DNA of 64,000 bases from Phyto melanocephala (GCA_941918925.1 OW799237.1:13311201-13375200); one strand, 5' to 3'. Shown: positions 46,811 to 58,791, counted from the first letter of the stretch. The notes: generated from the sequence alone by a model not told the origin. Made by a program: numbers and translations.

Positions 46811-46897
46811 TTCACCCATAAACACTCCCTGGAATGTGTACAACAACTTGCCAAAGTTTGAGTCTGATCGGTTTTACAGTTTCGAAGTCTATAGCTA

Positions 46898-46922
46898 ACA
46901 CACACACAAACACACACACAGA
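46898..46922. repeat. (CA)n microsatellite at the edge of the tandem array
   Basis: A run of about eleven CA units, with one interruption, follows 'gaagtctatagctaa' and precedes 'gagtttcacttttatatata'. This arrangement closes the array region and resembles the end of a transposable element of unknown type. Confidence 0.8.
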
Positions 46923-47011
46923 GTTTCACTTTTATATATATGGATTATGTTTATTAAACATTTAATATTTTATAAAAAAAGAACATATGGTAATATTATT
47001 GAAAGAGTGTA

Positions 47012-47708
47012 CAGTACAAACTCTATAATCCGGACATCATAAATCCTGAGCATGTCCGTATTACTGTAGTGTCCGGATTACAGATGTTTATTTTTTTAAC
47101 CTGCATACATAATGTAAAAAGCCATGTTTTAATTAATTTTTTGTGAAGAATGAAAACTAAATCAATTTCATATTTATATATCAATTTTTTTATTCCAAAG
47201 AAAATAAAATTCAATACATTTTACATTTTAGTATATGAAACGAAAATTCTATACATATAAGTAGTTATGTACATTAAAATTCAACTTTAAATTCCACAAA
47301 CCAATTTTTTGTAAAAAATTAATTGATTTTTGTTTGTTTTGAGACAATTTGTACGCCGTGTCTTTTAATCTTTTTAAAACTAATAAATCCATTAGTGATG
47401 CATATTGTTATCAAGCCAAATTTGTCAGCAACACATCCTAATGATTTGCCTGTGTCAAGTTCATCCCATACTTCAAACCTTTGTCAACAAAAACACTCAA
47501 CTAACTAAATCAAAATTGCAAAAATTGTAAGCGTAGGCGTATATGTATAGCGGTATAAAGTTCCGTTATTATACAAAGAACATTATATGAATAAAAAAAT
47601 ACTGTCCGGATTTTAGAGTAAAAAAAGTATTACTGTCCAGTTTGGAGCAGTGTCCAGATTATAGAAGTGTCCGTAAAATCGCATGTCCGGATTATCGAGT
47701 TTGTACTG
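47012..47708 (-). mobile_element. Pogo/Tigger-like DNA transposon, defective
   Basis: It starts CAGTACAAACTCTATAATCC and ends with the inverse of CAGTACAAACTCGATAATCC, with one mismatch across about 25 bp. It is flanked by TA on both sides (47010-47011 and 47709-47710). CAGT-type ends with TA duplication are typical of pogo/Tigger elements. 'tgtccggat' and variants recur subterminally on both sides (for example 47052, 47080, 47607, 47636, 47651 and 47683), possibly transposase-binding sites. The total of 697 bp is too short to encode a full transposase. The minus strand has a helix-turn-helix remnant. Confidence 0.85.
47355..47470 (-). pseudogene. CENP-B/pogo-type HTH remnant
   Basis: The minus strand reads W-D-E-L-D-T-G-K-S-L-G-C-V-A-D-K-F-G-L. 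This fits the N-terminal psq/CENP-B helix-turn-helix of pogo transposases (typical pattern L-D-x-G-K-S-x-x-x-V-A-x-x-F-G). It is followed after a small deletion by I-S-F-K-K-I-K. The DDE catalytic domain is absent, so it cannot encode transposase. Confidence 0.65.
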
Positions 47709-47710
47709 TA

Positions 47711-48659
47711 TTAAAATACTCTTGAGTTTTAAATGTTACATGTGTGGAAAAAGTTTGTCATGGCACAGTAAAGTTTTAACATTAATGCACTTAAATGCTT
47801 AATGTGTGGATAACCTGCGGCATATATGTCAACACTTTCATTGCACCTAGTGTGAACACGCTATCTTAGTCATACAAGTTTTAAACGACACTATGGACTT
47901 TAAGTTATACTACTCTTTATTTAATCTTATTCGGAATGCAAAAACTAGCAACAACAACATTTATTATTACAATAATATTATTCCAAAATTTATAAATATT
48001 CATTATTTTTTTGTTTTTTTAATTAAAAACTTAGAAAAATTCAACCTCATAGTCGTTGTTATGTTAGATTTTTAAAATATTTGAACAAATAAAGTCATTT
48101 TTAGCTTCACACTTATTGTACTTAAGCAGTAATTAAAATAAAACTATACAAATTAAAATACAAAAATAAACATTACAGTTTTGTTTAATATTTTTAATAA
48201 AACATAACTGTATAATTTTTTTATTGATAAATTGAAGAATAAATAATAAATAAACTTTGAAATTTTACAAAAATTTATATTTATCGGCTTCATATATGGT
48301 TTCAGGTAATTTCAGAGGTGTTAATGAATAACATGTTCAGCAGACGGACGATACAACCGGAGAACAAAATAAAAATTTCTCTCAAAAATGCTTATAAATT
48401 AACTAACAAAGGCAGCATAAATAGTGTTGTAATTTACACAAGTATACACGAGATTTAAACTGAACAACAACTTCTTACGTGATTAATATTTGATTCAAGT
48501 TGTGAATTGATATTTTCTGACCATTTGTGACAAATAATAGCAAATAGCTTGGTTCGGAATCTGTTTATCGTATTAGAGATTTAAGGTTTTTCCCCTAAAT
48601 AGTTGTTATAGTTTTTTGGAGTTATTCGGTAACTGAGTAAGATGTATTTCAACAAGCGC
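47711..48659. other. A+T-rich DNA, nothing recognised
   Basis: No protein-like frame or repeat boundary was found. Confidence 0.45.
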
Positions 48660-49425
48660 TTTAATTTGTTATGCATATTGATGGCGTTAAGAAAAAAATT
48701 ATCCGCCATTTTGTTTCCGATACCATCTTGGATTTTGTATTTTTTCATTACTTACGTGCTTTTACTAACCAGGCATTTTCATTTCTTGATCTTCTCACTT
48801 GTCTAGAAGCCGAAAATGATCGATTTTCATTTGCAAATTTTAGAAGAAAAAAACACCGTAGAATTTGTGATTTGTTGTTTATATCTCAGTTAGTTTCAAC
48901 CCGATTTGTTATTTTTTCTCAGGATTTGGTCTCGAAAACAAATTCTGAGACCAAATCCTATAATTTAGTAGACACAGCGTATCCAAAAACTAATTAGGAG
49001 TAAAAGGTACCTGATATATTTAGAAAAATATTAATTTTGACAAATTATTTTTGCCTATAACTTTGCCGTGACCGTGACTTTGTTAGTGACCGTCTTGTCC
49101 AATTTTTATTTTCGAAAAGCCCTATTGTTATTATTAGTAAATTATTCTAGGACTAAAAATTTTAATTTTTAATGTAAAAATATGAAACAAACAGAACCAG
49201 TGACCATTATCTCAGAAAATTATGGATCGATTGTGTTGGTTTTCAATAGCGGTTTATTTCTGAATATTTTTAAAAGATTGAAACAAGATATGTGGGGGCT
49301 TCTAAAAGTAGATTTCACACACGGACTTATGGACATCTCGTTATCGACATTCAGGAAATAAGTGTATATATTTTATGGGATCGAAAATTAAAATTATAGA
49401 AACTACAACGGAATAGCAAGCGTAA
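48660..49425 (-). mobile_element. Helentron/DINE-like element, both ends lost
   Basis: The internal body is recognisable: 'ccgccattttgtttccgata', 'ccatcttggattttgta', 'atatctcagttagtttcaac', 'cctataactttgccg', and 'aatagcggtttatttctgaat'. The right side retains 'cacacggacttatggacatc' and 'tttatgggatcgaaaatta'. The stem-loop end and both subterminal motifs are absent or unrecognisable, so limits are approximate. Confidence 0.6.
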
Positions 49426-51217
49426 ATTTTTTTTGGTTGAAAACGCGTTTTTAACGTATTTGTAGCCTCGTTACTCGCATCACCTTTGAAAAATTCCGTA
49501 TACCATGGTTGATAAGAATAGATTTATAGTCATTATTATAGATCAAAATCATTTCATCCTTTTATATTTCATTTAGTTTTTTTAGTTTCTTTAGTAAAGT
49601 TAAAGAACACCGAGATACGAACCTTTTATATTTGTCGATCGATATACCCTTGGCACTACGGCTATAAAACAATTTAAAAAAGGTTTTTAGCGCTGCTATT
49701 ACCCGTTATAATTTAGCTGTCATTTTAAGGTACTCTCACTTTTAATAATGTTACCATATTATCAGGAAATTTTTATAAATTTATTTTAAGGAAATCATAC
49801 GATTTGCGCAATATTAAATAACCAGAAAAAGTCAAAGCACTAATATAAATTTTAAAATTACATGCGCTTAAAAAAAACGTTACTTTAATGCAGCGGTGAA
49901 TACTTAAACGAAAAATTGTACAAATATAGCAATTAAAACTGCATCCAATCTTCTTTTACAACTTTGTAGGTTTGTAAGGGAGAAAACTAGTAATATTTAC
50001 ACACAACAATAGACTTTGAAAAACGCGCATTTAGTGCTTTAAAGTGGAAACTTCTCTTCCTTCCCTAAGCTATTTTGTAAGTGAAGCTATAACGTTTTCC
50101 CCTTGAAAACATGCTTGGTAGCACTATTTTTTTATTGGGATGTTCTAAGTGGTAAATATGTATGTTAAGAAATAATATATTTATAAACTTTTCTTGTTAT
50201 GGGCACCACTGTGCGTTTGTCGGTACAGAGCACGCTTATGTTTTAAAATTAATTTTCTTTGTTTCATTTAATAATCTTTTTTTTTTTTGTCTTTCCTAAG
50301 TGTTCGTATTTTGTTTATAAATTTTAATTTGTTGATTTTGAACAATTAAAATATTTAAAAATTTTAGCACGTTTTAGCTAAACCACCATTTTTTCATTTA
50401 ATATGCGATATTTATATATAATTTAATGTTTTAATTCTTTTATATAATTTTTTTTTTGTATTTCTGAGTTTTTTTTTTATTCAGTCAAAACTCAGTGTAT
50501 ATTCTGTTTCTATTAAATATTTTTTTTTGTATATATTTCTGATTTATTTATTTGTTTAATATTTCATTCACATTAGAATAATTATAATTTATTATTAAAT
50601 TGCTTTTTTTCTAAATAAACATGTCCATATGATTTTCTGGTTATTTCTTGCTTTCACATAATTTTTTTATTATTTTTATTATTATTATTAATAGTTTATT
50701 AGCTGCATAGTACCTGACTGGAATTACTAATGTCGTAATAAATAAACTCTTAAAACAATTTATTTATTAACACAAACTCTTTTGATGTTTGTCTCATTTC
50801 GGTTTTTTTCTATTTATTTCAAAGCATTAAAAATTTAACAAAAATATTTTATTTTAAATTTGTTTATGTATACAGATGGCAGCAAAAAGTGCATAAAAAA
50901 TTTATAAATTTTGTCATAAATTTTATTAAACAAAAAACAAACACATTTTAGACAAGTTCAAAAACTGAATGTTAAGGGGTCTGATGTAAACACCTTGTAG
51001 GGTTAATTGTTTATTCATAATAAAGTTCTACACCAAGCAATTTGCTTGGTTTCTCTAACATTCTAAAAGTATGTTCACATTAGGCAAATATTTGCAACCA
51101 TTAAAATATTTTAATTTCTCTCCTAACAAATTGATGTTACAACAACTTGATGTTGATGTTGTCAATTGTTATATGGAATCAATCACATAAAATTTAAAAG
51201 ACAATATAAATTTATTA
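49426..51217. other. A+T-rich DNA, nothing recognised
   Basis: Includes a T-rich stretch at about 50280-50560. 'cgatatacccttggcactacggctata' near 49641 recalls Helentron-family edges but is isolated. Confidence 0.4.
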
Positions 51218-51237
51218 TTATTATTATTATTATTATA

Positions 51238-51282
<45 letters not shown>

Positions 51283-51880
51283 TATTAAAAATTAGAAAAT
51301 TAGAACTCGACGTAGAAAGCAGTCGTGGTATAAAAACTGTTTTATTTTGAGAGCGATTATTCTTATGCTCTCATTTTGGGTCAAACTTTTGTTAATTTTG
51401 TCTTTACATATAAGTGAGATACACTTGCAAGATAGTGAGGAAAAACTTTCCCCAAAATGTTTGATTTCTGCCAGAGTTGGGCAATGGAAGAAAAGATGTT
51501 GCACAGCCTCAATCTTCATCGTGAGACCCATGGTGTAATTACATAAGGTGATAGCGTAAAGAAAGAGCATTTTTGGTCACACTTTTTTATATATGGAGTT
51601 GGGCAATTCTTGGCACTGAAAATAATCAGCTGGGCTGGCACCGCCAGGCACTTTTGGTGTGTACTCCCAGCTCATAGTCTGACCACTAATAAGAGTTGAG
51701 AGCGAAAGAGTTGCATAAGTGCCCACGTTTCACGTCTGTCAGACTCAGACCATTTAGTCTGTACAGATTCGTATAATTTCTGTTCCAATGTCTTGCAGGG
51801 TAGCAGTAGTGAATGTTTCAATCTCCCTTGGGTAGAAAAGAGTTCCAATCTTCGCTATACGCAATACCAACACCATATGT
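51218..51880 (-). mobile_element. 5'-truncated LINE with (TAA)n tail
   Basis: On the minus strand the coding remnant (51830-51292) runs directly into a short 3' UTR and a tail of about 22 TAA/ATA units (51285-51218). TAA-repeat tails are characteristic of I-clade non-LTR retrotransposons rather than the poly-A tails of Jockey or R1. The 5' end is not defined. Confidence 0.65.
51292..51830 (-). pseudogene. LINE ORF2 C-terminal fragment
   Basis: The minus strand reads L-Y-E-S-V-Q-T-K-W-S-E-S-D-R-R-E-T-W-A-L near 51770. After frameshifts and a stop it reads K-I-E-A-V-Q-H-L-F-F-H-C-P-T-L-A-E-I near 51510-51455. E-x-x-x-H-L-x-x-x-C-P-x-L is the zinc-binding end found in RNase H-bearing LINEs; its first two cysteines appear as C-Q and C-N in shifted frames. 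The last frame stays open for 92 codons but starts after a stop. No reverse transcriptase remains. Confidence 0.68.
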
Positions 51881-52508
51881 TTTCACCATTTAAGAACAAC
51901 GAAACATAAGAAGAAAATAAAATTAAACAATAAAAAGAGAGTGCCTATATATAATTATTTTTTATTTTCAAAATATTTTCGATATCAGCTACTGTGCTAC
52001 TGACTGCCTTAAAGGAAAGCAGATTTCAGTTTTTGAGTCAGTGGTTCTGAATGATTTTCTAATGTGTCACTGGACGATCGGGAAAGCTTTTTCAAAAGTA
52101 GCGGCTAATTCTACATGAAATTTGAATGAGTTTAGAGACAGTGTTGTTTTGATTTTTCCAGATCACGATGGCCTCTCACTGATCTCGCCGACGGCTACAG
52201 CTAACACTTTTGCCTAACCTAACATTCGATAAATTTTTATATGAATTCTTGTACAACAGAAAAACTTTCCAAAACTGAAAATTTGGGCCTGTTTACCTAT
52301 TTACTAAAAATATTCCATCACTGATTTTATTTTAAAGAAATACAAATAATAAACAAATTTAAGTTGGGCTTTAGTCTATAAAACAACAATAACTTGCAAT
52401 CAGTTTTTTTGGAGCCACATTTGTGACACCTCAAGCTAAGAGAACCTTCAAATACCACAACTACAAGTGTAGATAGCAACTTGTTTTGCATCTCGCAAAC
52501 ATAAAATA
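51881..52508. other. Non-coding DNA between LINE and mariner-like MITE
   Basis: 51970-52230 is relatively G+C-rich and ends 'gcctaacctaacattcg'. Such CCTAACCTAAC motifs often lie at the 5' edge of fly non-LTR elements, so it may be a detached LINE 5' piece. No coding content was recognised. Confidence 0.35.
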
Positions 52509-53330
52509 CGAGGGTGGATAAAAAACTCTGTGATATATATTAAATAAAAAATTATATTTTCTTATTTCTTCTTAAAAAAAATAGTTGTTAATAAAATCTT
52601 TCTTTTAATTCAATGAAATTTTTCAAACACTTTGGGTAAATGGTATTAATTAACTTCTTTCAAATTAGCTTTTACATTTGTTCACAAATGACAGTGAACT
52701 TAATTATGTTACAACGTCAAAAAAATGTTTGTTGGTTTTTCGCAGCAACATTGATGAAATTTCACTTGACTTTTCACGAGTGTATGAAACATGAATTTAC
52801 TATCACATACAGGTGACAAAGCAGCCGTGGCAAATTAAACTCAAGTTTTGTTTATTGGATAAAAAGGTCAAGGCGTTTTTTTAGATGTAAGCGCACTTAG
52901 ACACTTTTAAAGCGGAAGTTATATAAAAACAATAAATATTATTCCAGATCGATTTAACCACAATTTAAAAGATAAATAACAAGGCCAAGTAAGAAATTAC
53001 TCCATTTTAGGTCAATACACTAATGAAACTCTATGAAGACGCGCTTGCACAAATCTATATATTGGATCGGTGATTTAAGCTACAGTAACTATTATATTTA
53101 ACCAAAGCTTACGAAATTAATCAACAAAAAGAGTTTTTGTAATTTTTTCCTTTTCACTGTTTGACACGAGATAACTCCGAATTTGTTAAGAATAAAACAA
53201 ATTGGATAAACTTAAGGCAAAGTTTGTTGAACTTAAAATTATTTTTTTTTATTTAAATATTAAGGTAACAATTCACGTAAAACTAAATTATTATAAAAAT
53301 ATAATGTATTAAATTTTGGTTCCACCCTCG
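52509..53330. mobile_element. Mariner-like non-autonomous element
   Basis: The ends are CGAGGGTGGATAAAAAAC (from 52509) and the inverse of CGAGGGTGGAACCAAAAT (to 53330). They are flanked by TA (52507-52508 and 53331-53332). TA duplication with CGAGGGTG-type ends is typical of mariner relatives. No catalytic motif was recognised in its 822 bp. Confidence 0.8.
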
Positions 53331-53332
53331 TA

Positions 53333-53719
53333 TGATTTGTTTTTAATCCAAACAGCAACAAAACGCATAATTTTTTTTATATTTTTTTTTTGAATAATTG
53401 CCTTTACAAATGTAAAGGAATACAAATTTAAATTCTACATACATATCTCAAGGCAGACAAAGATTAAAATAGTATGTGGGGATTTGCATTTTTTCTTTTT
53501 TGTTTTTTTTATCACTTTTGCATTCAGCCTTAAAATTATGGTCTTGGCCAATACTATAATGAATATTAAACAATGACAGAATCGCAAATAAATGCACTTA
53601 TATAAGAGACACAGACTAAGTGATATATAGACAGACTGGGAGTGGTATAGTGAAGGTATTGGCAAATATGTTATACCGTCGCGACAAATCTGACAACTGT
53701 TACTGAAATGATAATAAAA
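53333..53719. other. Spacer
   Basis: No gene is recognised. The 95-codon minus-strand frame at 53435-53722 runs into a repeat element and is I/L/Y-rich; it is judged chance. Confidence 0.45.
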
Positions 53720-54790
53720 CAAGTAAGAGTGTCGTGCCGATTCTTATTGTATAATATCCTTCACCATCACTTGGGTATAATGACCACATCGTGGCGTAGC
53801 TTATGTTATACGAAAGTATGCTTTATTTTCCGATACCTTCATTACTTTCAAATATATAAATAGCTGACAGTATTCTACTGGTCATTTGCTTTCACTTGAT
53901 ACCAATATTGTAGGTGTTGAAGGGATCGAGCCGTTATAACTTTATTTGACCTATTTATACACCATTTTTTCTAAAACGCCATCTTGGATTCTAATTTTTT
54001 CATAGTTTGCTGTATTCCACTAGTCAATTCATTTCATTTGATATTAATATTGATGGGGTTAAAGGTGGTACATTTTTAAATACTGGATTTGACCAATATA
54101 TAAATTTATTGTACGCTATTTTGCAGTGGCGGTCTTCTTAATTTTATTCAAGTGCTTTCATTTGAAACCGATATTGACATTTTTGATTGTCTAGAATCTG
54201 GAAAAAATTATTTTCGTTTGTAAATTTTGCGAAAAATACCGAAGCAGATGTTTTTGATGACCTTATCTCAGTTGAGTTCCAACCGATTATTAAGTTTGTC
54301 TCAGGAATAATAATAAATTTTAAGATAATTGCTTGGAATTTGGTGTCACTTAAGAAAATTTATATATTTAAAAAATAAATAAATTTTTTTTATTTATTTT
54401 TGGCTATAACTTTGCCGGTTAGAGACCGATTTTTTGAAACGCGCTTACGAACAGCCCCAGAGACATAAAATATATATAAATGATAACAAATGTTTTTAAA
54501 AATTACCCGAAAGAAAAATTTAGCATTTGTGGTAAAAATATGGAAAAAATACAGACAGTTTGGTTTACTTGCTCATATCTGAGAAATTTATGGGCCGATT
54601 TTAATGAATTTTAATAGCGGTGCATTCCTGAATAATTCCAATAATCTCTTAAACAGCTCCTTTTCATAAGCTTTTATTATATTTATACTTTGTGTGGTCG
54701 GAAATTAAAATTGTTGAATTGTTGAACTGTTTAAACGGAATGACAAACCTATAGAAGTTTGCTCTTGGCACCACAGGTGTAGGGTATAAC
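53720..54790 (-). mobile_element. Helentron/DINE-like element, near full length
   Basis: The left end is CAAGTAAGAGTGTCGTGCCG, with part of the stem-loop deleted, then 'atatccttcaccatcacttg'. Four internal stretches carry 'accaatattg(t/a)-gg(t/g)gtt' and 'cgccatcttgga'. Next are 'ataactttgccggttagaga' and 'aatagcggtgcattcctga'. The right end is 'aaacggaatgacaaacctat' and 'ccacaggtgtagggtata'. The GTCY array is missing. Confidence 0.7.
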
Positions 54791-55737
54791 TAGCTGCTGT
54801 TGGCATTTATTTATATAAGCCTTAATATACTTAATAACCTGATAAATTTAGTAACTGTTTTCTGCTGTAGCTACGAAGTTAAATGGATATTTAATCCAGC
54901 CTATTACACTATAAATCACCTGGTAATGATAAAGCGTCTAAATATTATTTAAAGGATAAGTTTTACCATAATACAGAAATTTTTAAGTTTAAAATTTAAT
55001 GTTTTTATTATGCTTTCGAATGTTGTTTACATTTAACAGACACTATTCTTCATTTACTACGGCTTAATACAAATTAAATATGAAATCTGTTTATGTTTGT
55101 TATCCCAACGACAACGTTACTTCCATTTAAACAAAAAATTTGTCAAATAAGCAAATGTGTATTCTACCTTTTATTTGTTTTTATTTTGATTTAATCAGGC
55201 AACAAGATCAATGACTGACAGAAAGATCGTAAGAAAATAAAGCTAATAAACAAGCAATCACAACAAATAACAAAATTCGCAATAACGCACTTGTTTGCAA
55301 TATTTTGACTTCATATTATTAACAAATCTAAATACTCGATAAAAATATTTTGGCAAAATGCCCACAAAATACTAGATAAAATTTTTGAAAAAAAAAAAAA
55401 ACAAAATTGAAATTTTATTTTGTTTAGCAAAATCTGGTCTCATACTCTCGCACATTAGTTAATCGCATGAACAAAAACAACGGCAACAACAAAAGGAAAC
55501 CAAATATATAAATGCTTTGAACAATAATAGAATTATGGTTTAAATTCTTTAAAAAATAAATAAATAAATAAATAACAAAAGTTAAAAATATTTGGTTGGC
55601 TGTTACGAGGGCATACAAGAGCATTTTAAGTAAATAAAGAAGCCGTAATAAACTGTCGGCTTATAGAAATTAAAAAAAAAATTATAATAAAATTAATTTA
55701 GTTTTAAAAGATATTTTTAAATAACTATATTAAAAAA
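54791..55737. other. A+T-rich spacer
   Basis: No gene or element end is recognised. A TAAA/TAAATA microsatellite lies at about 55553-55575. Confidence 0.45.
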
Positions 55738-56285
55738 CAAGTAAGAGTGCTATATTCGACTTTTCAGAATCTTATGTACCCTTGCCATAGTTTGCTCCAT
55801 CATGTAATGACCATACAGGACAATTATATGGTGCAACTTATTTAGAAAATCAATAATCTAAATTTGTAATTGAATTTTTTTTTTTCAATATCACCTTTGT
55901 CGGTAATTCACCAATTGAATTAAGATTTTCTGTAAATGTTTCCAAAGGTATATATATGTAATATATACGCAAAATCTGAATTTTTTGGGTAAAAACTGAG
56001 GTAATTGTGTTAGTTCTCTAATATTTCAGCTTGCAATATATTCACCTAGCTGGTTTTAAAAAGCAACATTCCCGGAAACCTATAAGACATATTAAAACTA
56101 AATAAGGATCTGAGACATTTGTGTGCGCTTCAAAAACTTGATTTCAACATACACCCGGACAGACAGACGGACATACTTAGCTAAATCAATTCCTGTTTCT
56201 ATAAGAATTCAGAATATATATACCTTATAGTGTCTAAAAGAAATATTTTAGAAACTACAATTGTAGTGTGATGAATATAAAAACG
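55738..56285 (-). mobile_element. Helentron/DINE-like element, second body type
   Basis: The left end is CAAGTAAGAGTGCTATATTC with a decayed stem-loop, then 'gtacccttgccatagtttgc'. The body is 'tcacctttgtcggtaattca', 'aacttgatttcaacatacac', 'cggacagacagacggacata' (GTCY region) and 'gctaaatcaattcctgtttc'. The right end is 'ataccttatagtgtctaaaa'. It is the closest relative of the 41448 copy and shorter than the other types. Confidence 0.72.
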
Positions 56286-56933
56286 TTTATATAAAACGTT
56301 GTTATTAATTCTTCATTAAGATAGCCCATAGTGCCATTTATGGTTAATAAAGGCTAAAAATACTGCTTTCCAGAAATAAAAAACCGCCTAAAAATTTTTT
56401 TACTAAGAATTTCATAATAATTAGCTTTTTAGCGTATTTTTAAAAAAATTGTTAGCAGAGAAATTTTTAAAATAAATTTTAACACTTGCTAAGCCCGGTC
56501 CGCATTGACGTCTGCAACACAGGTTTTGTTTTGTTTTAAAAAGAAAAATGTTAAAAGGGATATTTAAAATTGTTTTTATTGAAAACTAACTGAGCCCGGT
56601 ACGCATTTTGTCATCCAAACAAATTGTATTTTGTTTAGTTATATAATTTTTTACTTTCTTTATTTCCCTGCTCCTATCCGGCTCATTTTGGTTTAAAAGT
56701 CAAAGTGTATCACATGATATACATACATATATAGCGCACAACATGCCAATTTGGGCATTCGTGTATACCTGTTATGGATTTGTGATTTCAGTGTCCCTCT
56801 TTTTCAACCTAACCTACATATGTACTACATATTTACTTTTTATTAGAGGAACTACGCCTCATGGTGCAATCCCAATAGTTTTTGATACGAATACAACAAT
56901 TTTTACAAATGAAATTAATTAAATCAAATAAAA
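56286..56933. other. Spacer with a local ~97-bp duplication
   Basis: 'taagcccggtccgcattgacg' (about 56488) and 'tgagcccggtacgcattttg' (about 56585) start two related segments. 'caacctaacctacatatg' occurs near 56805. No gene is seen. Confidence 0.4.
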
Positions 56934-57076
56934 CAAGTAAGAGCACTATATTCGGCTGTGCCGAATCTTTTATACCCACCACCAATTTAGTGTACATTTA
57001 AAGCACAATATTTATTATTTTGTTAATCGCTATAGAATAATCTCTTTATAATAAAATATGTATCACTTTCTTTGTA

Positions 57077-57646
57077 GAGGGTGGTTAAATTTTAAGGGCC
57101 CATGTTTAAGGTGAACCACATCTAAACTTCAACTTTTTTCTTGTATTTCATTTGACATTTCTCAATCTCAGACTAACTCAATTTGAACCGTGGAAAGAAA
57201 CGCAATCGAGCAACGCTTTTAAATATTAAAGATTTTTATAAAAATGGGCGTTCAAATTAAATGCATTTTGTGCACTTCGTGATTCTTTTGGTCAACATAA
57301 TCGTTCGAATTCGTCCACAATCGTGAGAATTGTAAAAAATATTTAAATGTCTGCAAAGCAGGTCTGTATGAAATGTGAAAACATCTGTGAATGCCATCTT
57401 AGTTCGTTGAATGGGAAACATTGCTGTTTTTCACGATAACGTGGCAAAAGAGCAAGCAACCTTGACTCATCATCGTGCCCAACAATCGAGCATCAACAGT
57501 GTCATTGAAAATTTGGACTATCGGATCGAGGTGTGCCGCCTAGGTAATTGAAGCATACAAATATTATCATTATAAAAATAAATGATAATAATTTCATAAT
57601 AATTTTATTCAAAATCAACATAGTCCCTTAAAATAAAACCACCCAT
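57077..57646 (+). mobile_element. Mariner-superfamily relic inside the composite
   Basis: The left end GAGGGTGGTTAAATTTTAAG is mirrored by 'cccttaaaataaaaccaccc' at the right. TA lies at 57075-57076 and 57647-57648. The uninterrupted target is visible in the 31978 copy ('tttctttgtatatcttcgat'), which supports the boundaries. At about 570 bp it is internally deleted. Confidence 0.8.
57220..57545 (+). pseudogene. Mariner-type transposase N-terminal remnant
   Basis: Plus-strand pieces in shifting frames read F-Y-K-N-G-R-S-N near 57233, then F-G-Q-H-N-R-S-N-S-S-T-I-V-R-I-V-K-N across frames. G-N-I-A-V-F-H-D-N-V-A-K-E-Q-A-T and H-H-R-A-Q-Q follow near 57416-57490. Order and spacing fit the paired helix-turn-helix DNA-binding half and linker of mariner/IS630-type transposases. 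The catalytic DDE/D half is deleted. It is non-functional. Confidence 0.7.
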
Positions 57647-57824
57647 TATAACTTCGGTATGCTAGTAAAATGTTTTCGTAAATTTAGTCTTTCAATGAAA
57701 GTGGCCGTTAAAATACGCGTGTCAATAAAGTTTCTGCTAATAAACATAACTTAGTCCTTTAGTATTCCAAAATCTTTATTCATAGAGAATTTACATGAAT
57801 TTATGAGGAAGAAAGTGAATTTAA

Positions 57825-58549
57825 GGTTAAATTTTAAGGGCCACAGGGTGATTTAAAATATACATTCTCTGCATTTTTCTAAAACGGGAAATTTATTAGT
57901 AAGATTTTGATTTTTAAACTTCTATAACATTTTGCTTTTAAAAGATTTTCAAACGAAATAAGTTTTGTATAATTCTAAAATTTGTTAGCCATTAGTACAT
58001 GAAAATAAATTGTTTATAATGTTAAGAGACAATTTTTTTTGACTTAGGTCAAAATTTTCCTAAATTCCCATTTTTAATATAGCATAATTTCAGGAGAACA
58101 TAAGCATAAGTTGTTAGCATGCCATCTAGTAGTTGCTAGTATAGTCATCTATCTTATCATCTTTATCTTATATTTAGCTACAGTACAATAAATGTCGCAG
58201 TGTAACATGAATAAATGCTAATATATATGACTAATATATTTTTATAAAAATTTAAAGAAAAAAGTGTGCGTGGCACATCTATTTTCCGTTATAACGAAGA
58301 CTTTGACCAAAAAACCATGTTTGCAAAATTTCAGAATCGTACATATAGTTTTGTCAGTTTTATTACGTTTTAAATTTGAAATATACACTGTGCGGTATAA
58401 ATTTTCGTACATTTTTATCTATAACTCTTTTCCTAATTCATAGATTTAAGCGATTTTCAGGGAAAACTCGACTCGATAAATATATATTGACTCGATAAAT
58501 ATATATTCGAAGTTTCATGACTCTACGTTTATGCGTCTGGACACAATTC
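57825..58549. repeat. Tandem block, copy 1
   Basis: It begins GGTTAAATTTTAAGGGCCAC and runs to 'tctggacacaattcaa'. It matches 58792-59507 almost base for base, with scattered substitutions and small indels. One clear difference is a duplicated 'gactcgataaatatatat' near 58470-58505 that is present only here. Confidence 0.9.
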
Positions 58550-58791
58550 AATTTTATTCGATGTGCGAAGGACACGGTTTTTTCGACCTAGTCTTGCTTT
58601 ACGAGCTACAACTCTCTTCCTAATATTCCGATTCAGCCCATTTGAATACCAAACAAACCTTGTCTATAAGAAAGATTCTGGCAAAATTTGCGCCCCTAGC
58701 TTTTTCGGTGCGACCTCTATCGTGCTTTCAACAGACGGACAGACGGACAGGTAATAATATAAAAATATGTATCACTTTCTTTGTAGAGGGT

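Noticed and set aside
58563..58754. 63-codon frame with mixed composition
   Set aside because: Part of the duplicated end module of the composite element; the second copy at 60225-60440 has indels and different frames.
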